Of a DNA stretch of 8,547 bases, positions 1-7,453 are shown piece after piece. How positions within the stretch are numbered: the stretch's first letter is position 1; every line of letters starts with the position of its first letter. The position numbers and the translations under genes are program-made. Source of the DNA: Parcubacteria group bacterium (GTDB lineage Bacteria > Patescibacteriota > Minisyncoccia > Minisyncoccales > UBA10102); NCBI GenBank assembly GCA_016188735.1, contig JACPHF010000063.1, positions 1-8,547 of the forward strand, in the 5' to 3' direction. The notes beneath the pieces were generated by a model, which was not told the DNA's origin, did no database searches, and saw only the letters and a program-made list of their open reading frames with translations.

Positions 1-174
1 GTTGGGGAACACGTTTGCTGCGATTGTGCCTCCGAGACTCTTGATCGCTTCTCCGAGAATGACGAGCGAGGAGACGCCGTCCAGATCCGAGTCGCCGTAT
101 AAGATAATGCGCTCTTTGCCGACTGCCGCCTGTCTGATGCGCGAAGCGGCGGCCGCAAGATTTTTAATTTCCAT
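1..174 (-). CDS. RecJ/DHH-family phosphoesterase, N-terminal fragment (cut by window edge)
   Basis: Only the first 58 residues are present; the gene continues beyond base 1. After a short helical start the sequence reads RIILYGDSDLDGVSS (residues 22-36), which fits motif I of DHH phosphoesterases, the family of the single-strand DNA exonuclease RecJ. Aspartates 28, 30 and 32 are the likely metal ligands; RecJ proteins usually show an HYDADG-like version here. The following segment LVILGEAIKSLGG fits the helix after this motif. The ATG at 172-174 lies inside the end of pgk (overlap 11 nt), which suggests co-translation with it. The family is fairly sure. Whether this is RecJ itself, an NrnA-like nanoRNase or another DHH protein cannot be decided without the DHHA1 and C-terminal parts. 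Confidence 0.75.
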   Translation of the reverse strand, partial: MEIKNLAAAASRIRQAAVGKERIILYGDSDLDGVSSLVILGEAIKSLGGTIAANVFPN

Positions 175-1228
175 CGTAGTATCCCAATGCCGCCAAGCCG
201 GGAAGCCTGTCGTTAGCAAGAAACGCGAGGAGCGCTCCCCCTCCGGTTGAAACATGGCTGAATTTATCCTGCAATCCTTTCTTCTGCAAAAACGCGTTCA
301 AATCCCCTCCGCCGGCAACCGAGTAGGCTTTGCTTTCTATGATTGCCTGCGCAAGGGCAAGGGATCCGTGTTCGTACGCGGCTTCCTCAATCTTTCCCAC
401 GGGACCTGACCAAAACACGGTTTTTGCGTTTTTCAAAACCTTACAAAACATTTTGATGGTTGCGGGGCCAATATCAAACTCCAGGCCATTCCCGGGATTG
501 CTGTCCACGGGAAGAGAAAGCTTTGCCATGTTCGCGAAACGAATGCCTTTGGACGCGATCTCGTTCGCGATGAGATTGCTCACGAGAATGTTGTCTGCAA
601 CATTGGAGATCGTATCCAGGAAATCCGCTTTTGTCTCCACTTTCGTGCCTCCGACAACCACGACCATGGGCTTTGCCGGATTCTTAAGCAAGGGTTCCAG
701 GGCCCGCACTTCTTCAAGAAGTTCGAATCCCGCAAAAGCAGGAAGAAGCCGAGGGATCTGTGCGATGGACGCGTGAGCGCGATGGCTCGTGGAAAACGCT
801 TCGTTGACGTAGCGGTCTCCAAGACGCGCCAACTGCTGGCCGAAATCCAAGGTGTTCGCTTCTTCTTCTGCGTGGAAACGCACGTTTTCCAATAAAAGTA
901 CGTCTCCGTTTTTCATGGCAGCAACGGCTCGCTCGCTTGCCGTTCCAATGCAGTCTTCGGTCTTTGTCACGGAAATGCCCAGCCGCTCACTCAGTAGAGA
1001 GCGAACATTATCGAGCCTCAAGTGCTCCACGACGCGGCCCTTCGGTTCCCCTAAATGGCTCAGCAGAATCACTTTTGCTCCCTTCCCAATGAGGAAGCCG
1101 ATGGTCCTAAGCGCAGAAACGATGCGCAGATCGTCAAGAATGTTCCCCTTCTCGTCCATGGGAACATTGAAGTCGCATCGAACAAGCACGCGTTTATTGA
1201 GCACCTCGGCCTGCGCGATGCTTTTCAT
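164..1228 (-). CDS. pgk: Phosphoglycerate kinase (short form)
   Basis: The protein transfers phosphate from 1,3-bisphosphoglycerate to ADP in cytoplasmic glycolysis. Its 354 residues carry family motifs in order: RCDFNVP (17-23), SHLGEPKG (57-64), ENVRF (114-118), NEAFSTSHRAHAS (141-153, substrate-binding arginine and histidine), GGTKVETK (193-200), DIGPATIK (252-259), FWSGPVG (272-278), GGGDLNAF (306-313) and SHVSTGGGALLAFL (324-337). Usual length is about 390-415. The missing stretch lies mostly between GGTKVETK and DIGPATIK, where only about 50 residues separate motifs that are normally about 90 apart, so the nucleotide-binding domain is trimmed. All recognisable catalytic motifs remain, so it is probably active. 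The start ATG overlaps the stop of the upstream ATPase gene as ATGA, and the 3' end overlaps the DHH gene; translational coupling is likely. No Shine-Dalgarno sequence is evident. Confidence 0.95.
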   Translation of the reverse strand: MKSIAQAEVLNKRVLVRCDFNVPMDEKGNILDDLRIVSALRTIGFLIGKGAKVILLSHLGEPKGRVVEHLRLDNVRSLLSERLGISVTKTEDCIGTASERAVAAMKNGDVLLLENVRFHAEEEANTLDFGQQLARLGDRYVNEAFSTSHRAHASIAQIPRLLPAFAGFELLEEVRALEPLLKNPAKPMVVVVGGTKVETKADFLDTISNVADNILVSNLIANEIASKGIRFANMAKLSLPVDSNPGNGLEFDIGPATIKMFCKVLKNAKTVFWSGPVGKIEEAAYEHGSLALAQAIIESKAYSVAGGGDLNAFLQKKGLQDKFSHVSTGGGALLAFLANDRLPGLAALGYYDGN

Positions 1229-2919
1229 TGGGAATCAAATGAAACGGTCTGTCCGGGTTCCAGCTTCCCTTGTTTGGGTTCTGGCGAAACGGCGGGTTTC
1301 TGTTCAAGGGCGGAGAATAGCGCTTTGCGCACCGCATCCCGGTCTATGTCTTTCCTGTTCGTTTCCTGTTTTCCACGCGAAGGATGAAACAAGACGGGTT
1401 CAAGGGATCGTGCCCGATTGAGAGAAAGAGGGGGTTCTTGCGGACCTGAGTGTTTGTTCTGCAGTTTCTTTCTGCAGGATTTGCAGTAGGTTGGACGCTT
1501 ACCGTCAGGCTGAAAAACGACTTTCGTGTCCCTGCCGCACATGCTGCACCTGGCGTCATACAGAACCTGAGGCTGTTCTTGAGATGAAAAGGAGGCTCCG
1601 GGTTGCTGAGAGGGCCGAGAAGGAGGGGCTGCCGATTGAATCCCCACCCATTCTGCGATGTTAGCTTCCACCTGGGCAATCTTGGTGCCGTATCTTTGCC
1701 TTGAAAGGGCAATAATCTCCTGTTCTTGGGATTCCGCGGGGCGTTCCTGGGGAGCAAGCGTGCTTGCCGAAAAGGGTTTTCCGGCGATGCCGTCTATCAT
1801 GAGCTTCACATACGCGTGGTATTTCGTAAGGTTCACAAAATCCTGCATGAGAAAATCAGGGGAGAATTCTTTTTCAAGGGCTTCGGCGTCCTCGGCCCCG
1901 ACGCGGAACGTGACGATGGTTCCCATGTTTCCGAATACGGCGTCGCGCACCTTGGCTTCATTGCCCGTGCCGAGCTGGGCGATGTATTGATGGCTGAGGA
2001 TAAGAGCGAGGCGGTATTTTCGGGCCTCGGAAAGAATGTTCACGAAGCTGTCCGTGGCGAAGTTCTGAAACTCGTCAATGTACAAGAAGAAGTCTTTGCG
2101 TTTTTCTTCAGGAATATCCACGCGAGACATTGCGGCAAGCTGCAATTTGGTGATGAGCAAGGCTCCCAAGAGGCGGGAATTATCCTCCCCGATCCTGCCT
2201 TTCGCGAGGTTGGCGATAAAAATCTTCTGTCCGTCCATGATCTCGCGCATATTGATGGTGGAATGGGTCTGGCCGATGATGTTGCGCACAAGCGGATTTG
2301 CGATAAACTGGCCGACCTTGTTTTGAATGGCCGCGGTCGCCTCAACCTCGTAGCGCTGGGTGTACCTGGCGTATTCTTGGGTCCAGAATGCCTTCACCAC
2401 CGGATCTCCGATGTTATTCACGACCTGCTTCCGGTATTCAACGTCGGCCAGCATGCGGTTTACCCCAAGCAGCGTGGAACCCGGAGACTCCAGAAGCGCC
2501 AAAATCGCGTTATTCAAAATATATTCCATGCGGGCCGACCATACGTCGGGCCAGATCTTCTTGAACACGGACATTAAGCCCGAAGCAACCAGATGCCGGT
2601 ATTCGGGGCCCACGTCTTCCATCACGTTAAACGCGATGGGATACGCCATGTCGGCCGGATTAAAGTACACCACGTCCTGCACGCGCTCTTTTGGCACAAA
2701 GTGTAAAATTTCTTCTGCGGCCTCTCCGTGCGGATCAACAAATCCAACGCCCTCTCCTCCGACCATGTCCTGGATGATCATCTGTTCCAGCATGGAGGTC
2801 TTTCCCATGCCGGTTTTGCCGAGCACGTAGAAATGGCGGCGCCTGTCGTCGCGCTTGATGCCGAATTTCTGCTTCCGGTTGCGGAAGGTTGTTTCCCCGA
2901 AAAAATTGATGTCTAGCAT
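1225..2919 (-). CDS. VirD4/TraG-type ATPase (type IV secretion coupling-protein-like) with zinc-ribbon tail
   Basis: This 564-residue protein is a RecA-fold motor of the TraG/TraD/VirD4 and HerA superfamily, which pump DNA or protein substrates through a membrane pore using ATP. The Walker A motif is GKTGMGKTS (34-42), followed by GFVDPHGEAAEEIL (59-72), typical of this family. Walker B is FFLYIDEFQNF (277-287), followed by a sensor-like SHQYIAQL (309-316). The N-terminus has no membrane segment; the upstream gene seems to supply it. After a proline- and glutamine-rich linker (about 430-450) comes a four-cysteine zinc-ribbon-like module, Cys458, 461, 479 and 482, and then a basic, disordered-looking tail. 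The gene starts 12 nt after the upstream stop and ends in an ATGA overlap with pgk. The ATPase class is well supported. The substrate is unknown, since no relaxase or pilus genes are visible here. Confidence 0.85.
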   Translation of the reverse strand: MLDINFFGETTFRNRKQKFGIKRDDRRRHFYVLGKTGMGKTSMLEQMIIQDMVGGEGVGFVDPHGEAAEEILHFVPKERVQDVVYFNPADMAYPIAFNVMEDVGPEYRHLVASGLMSVFKKIWPDVWSARMEYILNNAILALLESPGSTLLGVNRMLADVEYRKQVVNNIGDPVVKAFWTQEYARYTQRYEVEATAAIQNKVGQFIANPLVRNIIGQTHSTINMREIMDGQKIFIANLAKGRIGEDNSRLLGALLITKLQLAAMSRVDIPEEKRKDFFLYIDEFQNFATDSFVNILSEARKYRLALILSHQYIAQLGTGNEAKVRDAVFGNMGTIVTFRVGAEDAEALEKEFSPDFLMQDFVNLTKYHAYVKLMIDGIAGKPFSASTLAPQERPAESQEQEIIALSRQRYGTKIAQVEANIAEWVGIQSAAPPSRPSQQPGASFSSQEQPQVLYDARCSMCGRDTKVVFQPDGKRPTYCKSCRKKLQNKHSGPQEPPLSLNRARSLEPVLFHPSRGKQETNRKDIDRDAVRKALFSALEQKPAVSPEPKQGKLEPGQTVSFDSQ

Positions 2920-2931
2920 TGAAAGTACGAA

Positions 2932-4206
2932 CTATTCTTCCTGCGGAATAATGGGAGGGGCTTGTCCCTTCTTCGTTTCCACCCGCTGCACGGCCTGAGT
3001 GGTGACGGTCATCTCGGATGGGATATGGAAAATCGTAGCCAGCTCTTCGATGTTGAGCAGATACATGCCGCGTACGCCTTCCGGGAAAAGCGTCGGGAGA
3101 CGTTTCGTATAGTTGCGGAACAGGCGGCGCTTCCGGGTAAACAGACGCCTCTTGTCTAAAAACCAGGTAAATATGGTGTGCACCTTCGTGGTGACGCCCC
3201 TGATCAGACGCATATTATTGAGATCCCACGAGCTCAGTTGGCTGAAAAAGCTCATCACGGTAGCCTTTGCGGGACTGAAATAGTTCTCGCGCTTTGCCAC
3301 GTACATGAAACGTATGGCCGCCTGGAACCCGTACTTGCTTATCTTTTCCTCAATGGCGGATACGATGATCTTCTCTCCCGGAGTCAGTTTCATTTCAGGA
3401 GGAATGATCTCCTGGACCTTCGGGGCTTCGGGAACCTGACCGGTGATCAGAAGGCTGCCCGCCGACTGGAGCTGGCCCCTCAAAGACTCGTCGGCTGGCT
3501 TGGGCCTGCGCACGAGCACGTCCACGATCTTCTTGCCGACGCCATGATACTTGTATTCAACCTGCGAAATCGGACGGAGCACGAACTGTATCCACATCTG
3601 CTCTCCGGGACCCAGGGTCGTCAACCCTTCCAGAAGCAGGGCCATGGGATCCATGCGTTTCTCTTCGGGCGTCATCATGCTCTCTTCAAAGAACTTGGAA
3701 TATGTCTTGATGGGATACACGTCCGGTTTCTCCAACATATAGCTCGTACCCCACAGATCCCAGTCTTTGTTTGGTATGTCTTGAGGGACGTTCTTCGTGT
3801 AGTCCTCAACCTCGCTGAGCTCGGCATCCGGATACTGCGAATACACGGCGGACTCAATGAGCTTGCGGGCTCCCCTGGGAAACCGCAGATAGAAATGAAT
3901 CGCTCCTTCAATGGAAACGATTTCCAGGGTTATCCTCAATTGGTATTTCCCTTCAAACCACTTTTCTCTCGGGTTTGACGGGTCATAAAGCTGCCAGAAG
4001 CCGGAAAACACGTTCTCCATGGTCTTGATGGGCCGAAGCACCTGCCGGGGAAACCTCAGCTCCAAGAACATGTATGGGTTGTACGTGTCAAATATCTCCA
4101 TGCGCCACCACAGCCAGAAGAAGCGCGCCGGACCAAACAGCACAAAGGGAAAAAAGAGCCACCACCATGCGCCCACAAAATCCAAGAGAACGTTGAACGA
4201 AGGCAT
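2932..4206 (-). CDS. Membrane-anchored protein paired with the VirD4-like ATPase; function unknown
   Basis: The 424-residue protein begins with a very hydrophobic, tryptophan-rich stretch (about residues 8-35), one or two membrane segments, followed by a soluble part. Residues 42-70 (containing MFLELRFPRQ and MENVFSGF) resemble the segment that follows the membrane anchor in Gram-positive-type conjugation ATPases. A long alpha/beta region follows, then a basic stretch (351-369) and a C-terminal block with YLLNIEELATIFHIPSEM (382-399) and RVETKKGQAPP, which resembles sequences near the ATPase core in fused versions. My reading is that this is the membrane and accessory half of a coupling protein whose motor is the next gene, 12 nt downstream. 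No catalytic motif is visible in it. It starts 3 nt after the regulator's stop codon. The pairing is inferred from gene order and from remembered family resemblance. Confidence 0.7.
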   Translation of the reverse strand: MPSFNVLLDFVGAWWWLFFPFVLFGPARFFWLWWRMEIFDTYNPYMFLELRFPRQVLRPIKTMENVFSGFWQLYDPSNPREKWFEGKYQLRITLEIVSIEGAIHFYLRFPRGARKLIESAVYSQYPDAELSEVEDYTKNVPQDIPNKDWDLWGTSYMLEKPDVYPIKTYSKFFEESMMTPEEKRMDPMALLLEGLTTLGPGEQMWIQFVLRPISQVEYKYHGVGKKIVDVLVRRPKPADESLRGQLQSAGSLLITGQVPEAPKVQEIIPPEMKLTPGEKIIVSAIEEKISKYGFQAAIRFMYVAKRENYFSPAKATVMSFFSQLSSWDLNNMRLIRGVTTKVHTIFTWFLDKRRLFTRKRRLFRNYTKRLPTLFPEGVRGMYLLNIEELATIFHIPSEMTVTTQAVQRVETKKGQAPPIIPQEE

Positions 4207-4209
4207 ATG

Positions 4210-5232
4210 CTATCCGTTTTTGCGATAGGAATATCTTTGCTGATCGTCTTTGAGAAAGCGAGAATGGTCCTGAAGATTCAACAGCACCGTGCTCGCTTTC
4301 ACCTGGCGCAAACGAAGCACCTCTTGTATGATAGCATCTTTTTTCATGGGCTGCCCCTTTTCTTTGAGTATGCTCACGATGACATCCTTGACGGTGCCGG
4401 GAGCCACTCCCCACTCGGAGAGCGCGTACTTTCCCCTTCCGACAAGCACAAACCTTTCGTCTTTGATGAGTTCGTTGTGCACGGTCTGCACGAGCGTGGG
4501 ACCCTGTTTTTTCTGAAGCCCGAGCTCATCAATCAATTGGGCGACTTCGCGAAAATGAAGGGGCTGCTGCTTGTGTTTCAAAACAATGTACGCGCGATCT
4601 CTCACTCCCCGGGGCTTCACCTCGGGCCATTCCACGAGCCCCCATCTTCCTTCAAAGGTCTGCTCGATGTCTTTTGCAATCTCCAAATGCGACATCAATA
4701 CCCGCTCTTCCAGGGAACGCGCAAGTTCGTTGAACTGCATAGGTTTCCCCTGCGACTCCAGATGTTTCTTGAGTTTCTGAAGAACCTGGGGGAGGATTTT
4801 GCCAAGATCCCTCTTCTTGGTCCAGAAAGAATAGAAGTCGTCGCTTTCTTTCTCCCGCACGAGATCCTTGGAGAACATCAAAAGAAAAGCAACGCAGTTC
4901 TCAAGAGACGCCACCCTGTCGGTCAATTCCTGCAGAAGCAGGTCTTCCCGTCTGAATCCCCCTGCTTTTGCCAACAGGCTGGAAACGAGTTCAAAGAGTT
5001 TGCGCATGTTCTGTTCTTTCGCGTCCCGTTCCAAGCGCTCCTCGATCTGCCTCAGCCCTCCGGCCTCAATCTGACGAACTCGTTCCCGCGTGACGCCAAA
5101 ACTCCGCCCTATCGCTTCAAGGGTTTGGGATTCCTCTTCCTCCAGTCCGAATCTCCGAGAAAGCACGTCCCTGGTTCTCTCGTCTACGGAAGAAAGCAGG
5201 GCCAATGAAAGTTTTTGATAGTCAATTGCCAT
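4210..5232 (-). CDS. Sigma-70 region 4-like / HARE-HTH transcriptional regulator
   Basis: The 340-residue protein joins three DNA-binding-type modules. Residues 16-68 match sigma-70 region 4, with RRFGLEEEESQTLEAIG followed by the diagnostic VTRERVRQIE, the helix-turn-helix that reads -35 elements. The middle (about 75-200) is helical and unassigned. Residues 207-275 look like a HARE-HTH domain, the winged helix of the RNA polymerase delta subunit, including PLHFREVAQLI and GRGKYALSEWG. Residues 280-338 form a further winged-helix-like segment. Region 2 of sigma factors, needed for -10 recognition and melting, is absent, so it is probably an RNA polymerase-associated regulator and not a stand-alone sigma factor. 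The start is supported by AGGAG 7 nt upstream, the clearest ribosome binding site in the window. In its present form the secF frame overlaps its first 49 nt. Confidence 0.8.
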   Translation of the reverse strand: MAIDYQKLSLALLSSVDERTRDVLSRRFGLEEEESQTLEAIGRSFGVTRERVRQIEAGGLRQIEERLERDAKEQNMRKLFELVSSLLAKAGGFRREDLLLQELTDRVASLENCVAFLLMFSKDLVREKESDDFYSFWTKKRDLGKILPQVLQKLKKHLESQGKPMQFNELARSLEERVLMSHLEIAKDIEQTFEGRWGLVEWPEVKPRGVRDRAYIVLKHKQQPLHFREVAQLIDELGLQKKQGPTLVQTVHNELIKDERFVLVGRGKYALSEWGVAPGTVKDVIVSILKEKGQPMKKDAIIQEVLRLRQVKASTVLLNLQDHSRFLKDDQQRYSYRKNG

Positions 5233-6176
5233 ATATGGTCTCCTCTATTGAACCAGAAATTTGACAGCGTGTCAAGCCCCGTTCCTCCTGTGCCAAAGAA
5301 GAAGCAGCGGAGGAGCAAGCAGTATGGAAGAGTAGGAGGAGCAAGCAGTATGGAAGAGTAGGTGCCCGCAACAACTCCGGCTATGAGGACGAGCGCAAAG
5401 GGTTTCAACGTCGCCCCTCCAAAAACATAGAGGGCGACAAGCACCAGAAGCACCGTAAACGAGGTGCTTATTGACCTCCCAAGGGTTTGTTTTACCGAGA
5501 CGCCCACCGTTTCTTCCAACGCGGCTCCCGTGCGCCTTTTCAGGTTTTCCCTGATCCTGTCAAATACCACGATGGTGTCGTTGATGGAATATCCAAGAAC
5601 GGTCAAGAGCCCGACGATCACGGGAATGCTCACCTGCAGGTCTTGAAACCTGCCGAATACGGCAAATACCCCTAGGGGCACCACCAAATCGTGCATCGTC
5701 ACAATCAAGGCGGCCAGGCTGTATTCCCAGGAATACACGGTCCCCCCATGCTGGCGGAACGCGAAAGCAATGTACAGAATGATGACGAGCGAAGAGAGAG
5801 CGGCCATGAACAGCGTGTCCTGGCGCAGTTCTTTTCCTATGACAGGGCCGATGGATTCAAAGCGCAATTCCCTGACATCGGGCCCCAGAAGCGAAAGAGC
5901 GTGCTGGTGCGTCTGCTCTGAAATGTCTTTCATCTTAACAATCAGATTCTTTTCTGCGGCGGGCTGCAGGGACTCGAGTCCGATATCAAGACCGGAAAGT
6001 TTCTGAGCTACCTCGTCATTGGAAGGGCGGTGTTCCTGAAACTCAACCTCCATGATGCTTCCTCCCGAAAAATCAATGCCGGGACGCAATCCAAAAAACA
6101 GCAGGGCTCCCAAGCTTGCCGAAATCACGAGCAGGCAAAACGCAAGAAAGAATGGGGCCAGTCTGGAAAACGTCAT
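5184..6176 (-). CDS. secF: Protein translocase subunit SecF, C-terminus frameshifted by a 26-bp duplication
   Basis: SecF works with SecD in the cytoplasmic membrane, using the proton gradient to help pull proteins out of the SecYEG channel. The first transmembrane helix (about 6-30) is followed by GIDFSGGSIMEVEF (33-46), a periplasmic domain (about 47-115) and five further helices. Signatures include GYSINDTIVVFDRIREN (195-211) and RSISTSFTVLLVLVALYVFGG (234-254, quoted in part). The stretch up to YSSILLAPP (273-281) looks normal. A tandem 26-bp duplication then shifts the frame, giving about 49 unrelated residues and a stop at 5184-5186, inside the next gene. With one repeat copy the protein would end as LLLLWHRRNGA at a TGA (5272-5274), 292 residues, a typical SecF ending. 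The start overlaps the secD stop as ATGA. The duplication hits the end of the last membrane helix; the shifted sequence stays partly hydrophobic, so residual function cannot be excluded. Confidence 0.92.
   Translation of the reverse strand: MTFSRLAPFFLAFCLLVISASLGALLFFGLRPGIDFSGGSIMEVEFQEHRPSNDEVAQKLSGLDIGLESLQPAAEKNLIVKMKDISEQTHQHALSLLGPDVRELRFESIGPVIGKELRQDTLFMAALSSLVIILYIAFAFRQHGGTVYSWEYSLAALIVTMHDLVVPLGVFAVFGRFQDLQVSIPVIVGLLTVLGYSINDTIVVFDRIRENLKRRTGAALEETVGVSVKQTLGRSISTSFTVLLVLVALYVFGGATLKPFALVLIAGVVAGTYSSILLAPPTLPYCLLLRCFFFGTGGTGLDTLSNFWFNRGDHIWQLTIKNFHWPCFLP
5240..5244 (-). promoter_or_regulatory. Ribosome binding site of the sigma-4/HARE-HTH gene
   Basis: On the minus strand AGGAG lies 7 nt before the ATG at 5232. 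It is the only clear Shine-Dalgarno match seen in front of a gene here, and it fixes that start. Most other genes rely on overlap or very short spacing. Confidence 0.7.
5247..5275 (-). promoter_or_regulatory. Perfect inverted repeat containing a -35-like hexamer upstream of the regulator
   Basis: Positions 5261-5275 read TTGACACGCTGTCAA on the minus strand, a perfect 6-bp inverted repeat with a 3-nt centre. Its left half is a consensus -35 hexamer. Seventeen bases on lies TTCAAT (5252-5247), a 4-of-6 match to the -10 box, preceded by TG as in extended -10 promoters. A transcript from here would begin about at or just past the ribosome binding site, which argues against a standard promoter. 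An operator or a small RNA hairpin is possible. The repeat also contains the stop codon (5272-5274) that a single-copy secF would use. Confidence 0.3.
5309..5362. repeat. Perfect 26-bp tandem duplication inside secF
   Basis: Positions 5311-5336 and 5337-5362 are identical 26-mers, and the identity extends 2 bases further at the left edge. Since 26 is not a multiple of three, the second copy changes the secF frame. Removing one copy restores a canonical SecF end with a stop codon before the next gene. Confidence 0.97.
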
Positions 6177-7453
6177 ATCTTTGCGATTCGTTCAAGTATG
6201 GTGCCGCGCAAAAGGCGCAGCAATACCCTGGTGACCATCAGGGCGGAAATCATGCTCACGATAATACCTATGGACAAAGCCACGGCAAATCCCTTCACGA
6301 ATGACGATCCGAACTGGAAAAGAATAAAGGCCACGAGAAGCGTCGTGCCGTTTCCGTCCCGAATGGACGGCCAGGCCCGGGAAAATCCCTGCTCCAGGGC
6401 CGCGGTAAAGCTTTTCTGCGATCTCAGCTCTTCTTTCATGCGGGCGAACACAAGAATATTCGCGTCAACCGCCATGCCTATGGAAAGAATGAACCCCGCA
6501 ATGCCCGCGGCTGTCAAAGTGACGGGAATCAGTTTAAACAACGCAAGAGTAATCGCGACATATATGCCGAGCGCGCAACTTGCAATCACTCCCGGAATCC
6601 GATACCAAAGAATCATAAAAAGCGCTACGGCAAGGAGTCCTAAGGCACCCGCCTTTAGGCCACTTTGCTTTGTCTCGCTACCAAGCGAAGCGCCTATGGT
6701 CTCGCTCCCGATGAGCTCTATCGCAACGGGAAGCGCGCCGGTATTCAAGCGGCCCACGAGTGTCTTCGCTTCTTCCGCAGTAAAGACGCCGGTAATCTCC
6801 GCATCGCCCGAAGCGATTTCTTCGCGGATGACGGGAAGCGTCAAGGGCGCGCCGTCAAGATAAATCGCGAGCACTTTCCCGACATTCTCGCGCGTAATAG
6901 CGGCAAAAAGCTTTTTGCCTTCGGCGTTAAACCGGAGCGATACGCTCGGCGCGCGCGTGGTTCCGTCAAATTGGAGAGTCGCTTTTTCAAGAAATCGCCC
7001 TGTAAGAGTCGTGGGGGTAAAGTAACCGCTGACATCGGCATTTTCATCTAAGGGGAGAGACGCGCCCGACTTTTCAATGCGGAATTCCAAGAGCGGGGTC
7101 TCGCCTATCATCAGTACCGCTTTGTCTACATCCGTTATTCCCGGAAGCTCCACGATAAGCCGGTACTCTTTTTCTTCGCTTAAAAACCCGCCGTACGTTT
7201 CCGTCTGCACCCGCGGTTCGGCGACGCCGAAAAGATTCACTCTGCGTTCTACCACGTCGCGGAGCGACTCCAGAGAATCTTTAATCTCTGAAAATGCGAC
7301 TGACGACACATCTGCCTTGTACACAAGCTGTGTGCCTCCGGCAAGGTCAAGTCCAAAACGAAACGGGAATCTCGTTCGTTCCGCATACGCAAAAAACCCG
7401 AGCGCGAAGCCCGATACGAAAAATAGTGCCGCAAAAAGACGAAACTTTAACAT
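6173..7453 (-). CDS. secD: Protein translocase subunit SecD
   Basis: SecD pairs with SecF to drive late steps of protein export across the cytoplasmic membrane. This 426-residue version has an N-terminal membrane helix (about 5-24), then GLDLAGGTQLVY (34-45), VERRVNLFGVAEPRVQ (68-83) and VELPGI (101-106) of the first periplasmic domain. The head region (about 110-250) follows, and then a membrane block with TLTAAGIAGFILSIGMAVD (312-330), ANILVFARMKEELR (331-344), FSRAWPSIRDGNGTTL (356-371) and GSSFVKGFAVALSIG (382-396). Length fits compact SecD proteins without the large insert seen in E. coli. It is intact. The start ATG (7451-7453) touches an 8-nt repeat array, and no ribosome binding site is evident in front of it. 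The stop overlaps the secF start (ATGA). It appears to be the first gene of the minus-strand gene string. Confidence 0.96.
   Translation of the reverse strand: MLKFRLFAALFFVSGFALGFFAYAERTRFPFRFGLDLAGGTQLVYKADVSSVAFSEIKDSLESLRDVVERRVNLFGVAEPRVQTETYGGFLSEEKEYRLIVELPGITDVDKAVLMIGETPLLEFRIEKSGASLPLDENADVSGYFTPTTLTGRFLEKATLQFDGTTRAPSVSLRFNAEGKKLFAAITRENVGKVLAIYLDGAPLTLPVIREEIASGDAEITGVFTAEEAKTLVGRLNTGALPVAIELIGSETIGASLGSETKQSGLKAGALGLLAVALFMILWYRIPGVIASCALGIYVAITLALFKLIPVTLTAAGIAGFILSIGMAVDANILVFARMKEELRSQKSFTAALEQGFSRAWPSIRDGNGTTLLVAFILFQFGSSFVKGFAVALSIGIIVSMISALMVTRVLLRLLRGTILERIAKI

Noticed and set aside
1726..2577. Long plus-strand open frame (283 codons) opposite the ATPase gene.
   Set aside because: It is antisense to a well-supported ATPase with Walker motifs; its translation shows no recognisable domain.
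3178..3978. Plus-strand open frame of 266 codons opposite the membrane protein gene.
   Set aside because: It is an antisense shadow of a gene that fits the operon spacing; no domain or start signal was seen.
4207..5208. Plus-strand open frame of 333 codons opposite the regulator gene.
   Set aside because: It mirrors the sigma-4/HARE-HTH gene, which has clear motifs and a ribosome binding site; the opposite frame shows no family signature.
4210..5232. Calling the regulator a full sigma factor.
   Set aside because: Only region 4 is recognisable; no region 2 motif for -10 binding was seen.
5184..5271. The last 49 residues of the frameshifted SecF as a new functional domain.
   Set aside because: They arise from out-of-frame reading after the duplication, and the last third is an alternative frame of the next gene; no domain features appear.
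6030..6863. Plus-strand open frame spanning the secD/secF boundary.
   Set aside because: SecD and SecF motifs on the minus strand are unmistakable, so the plus frame is a shadow.
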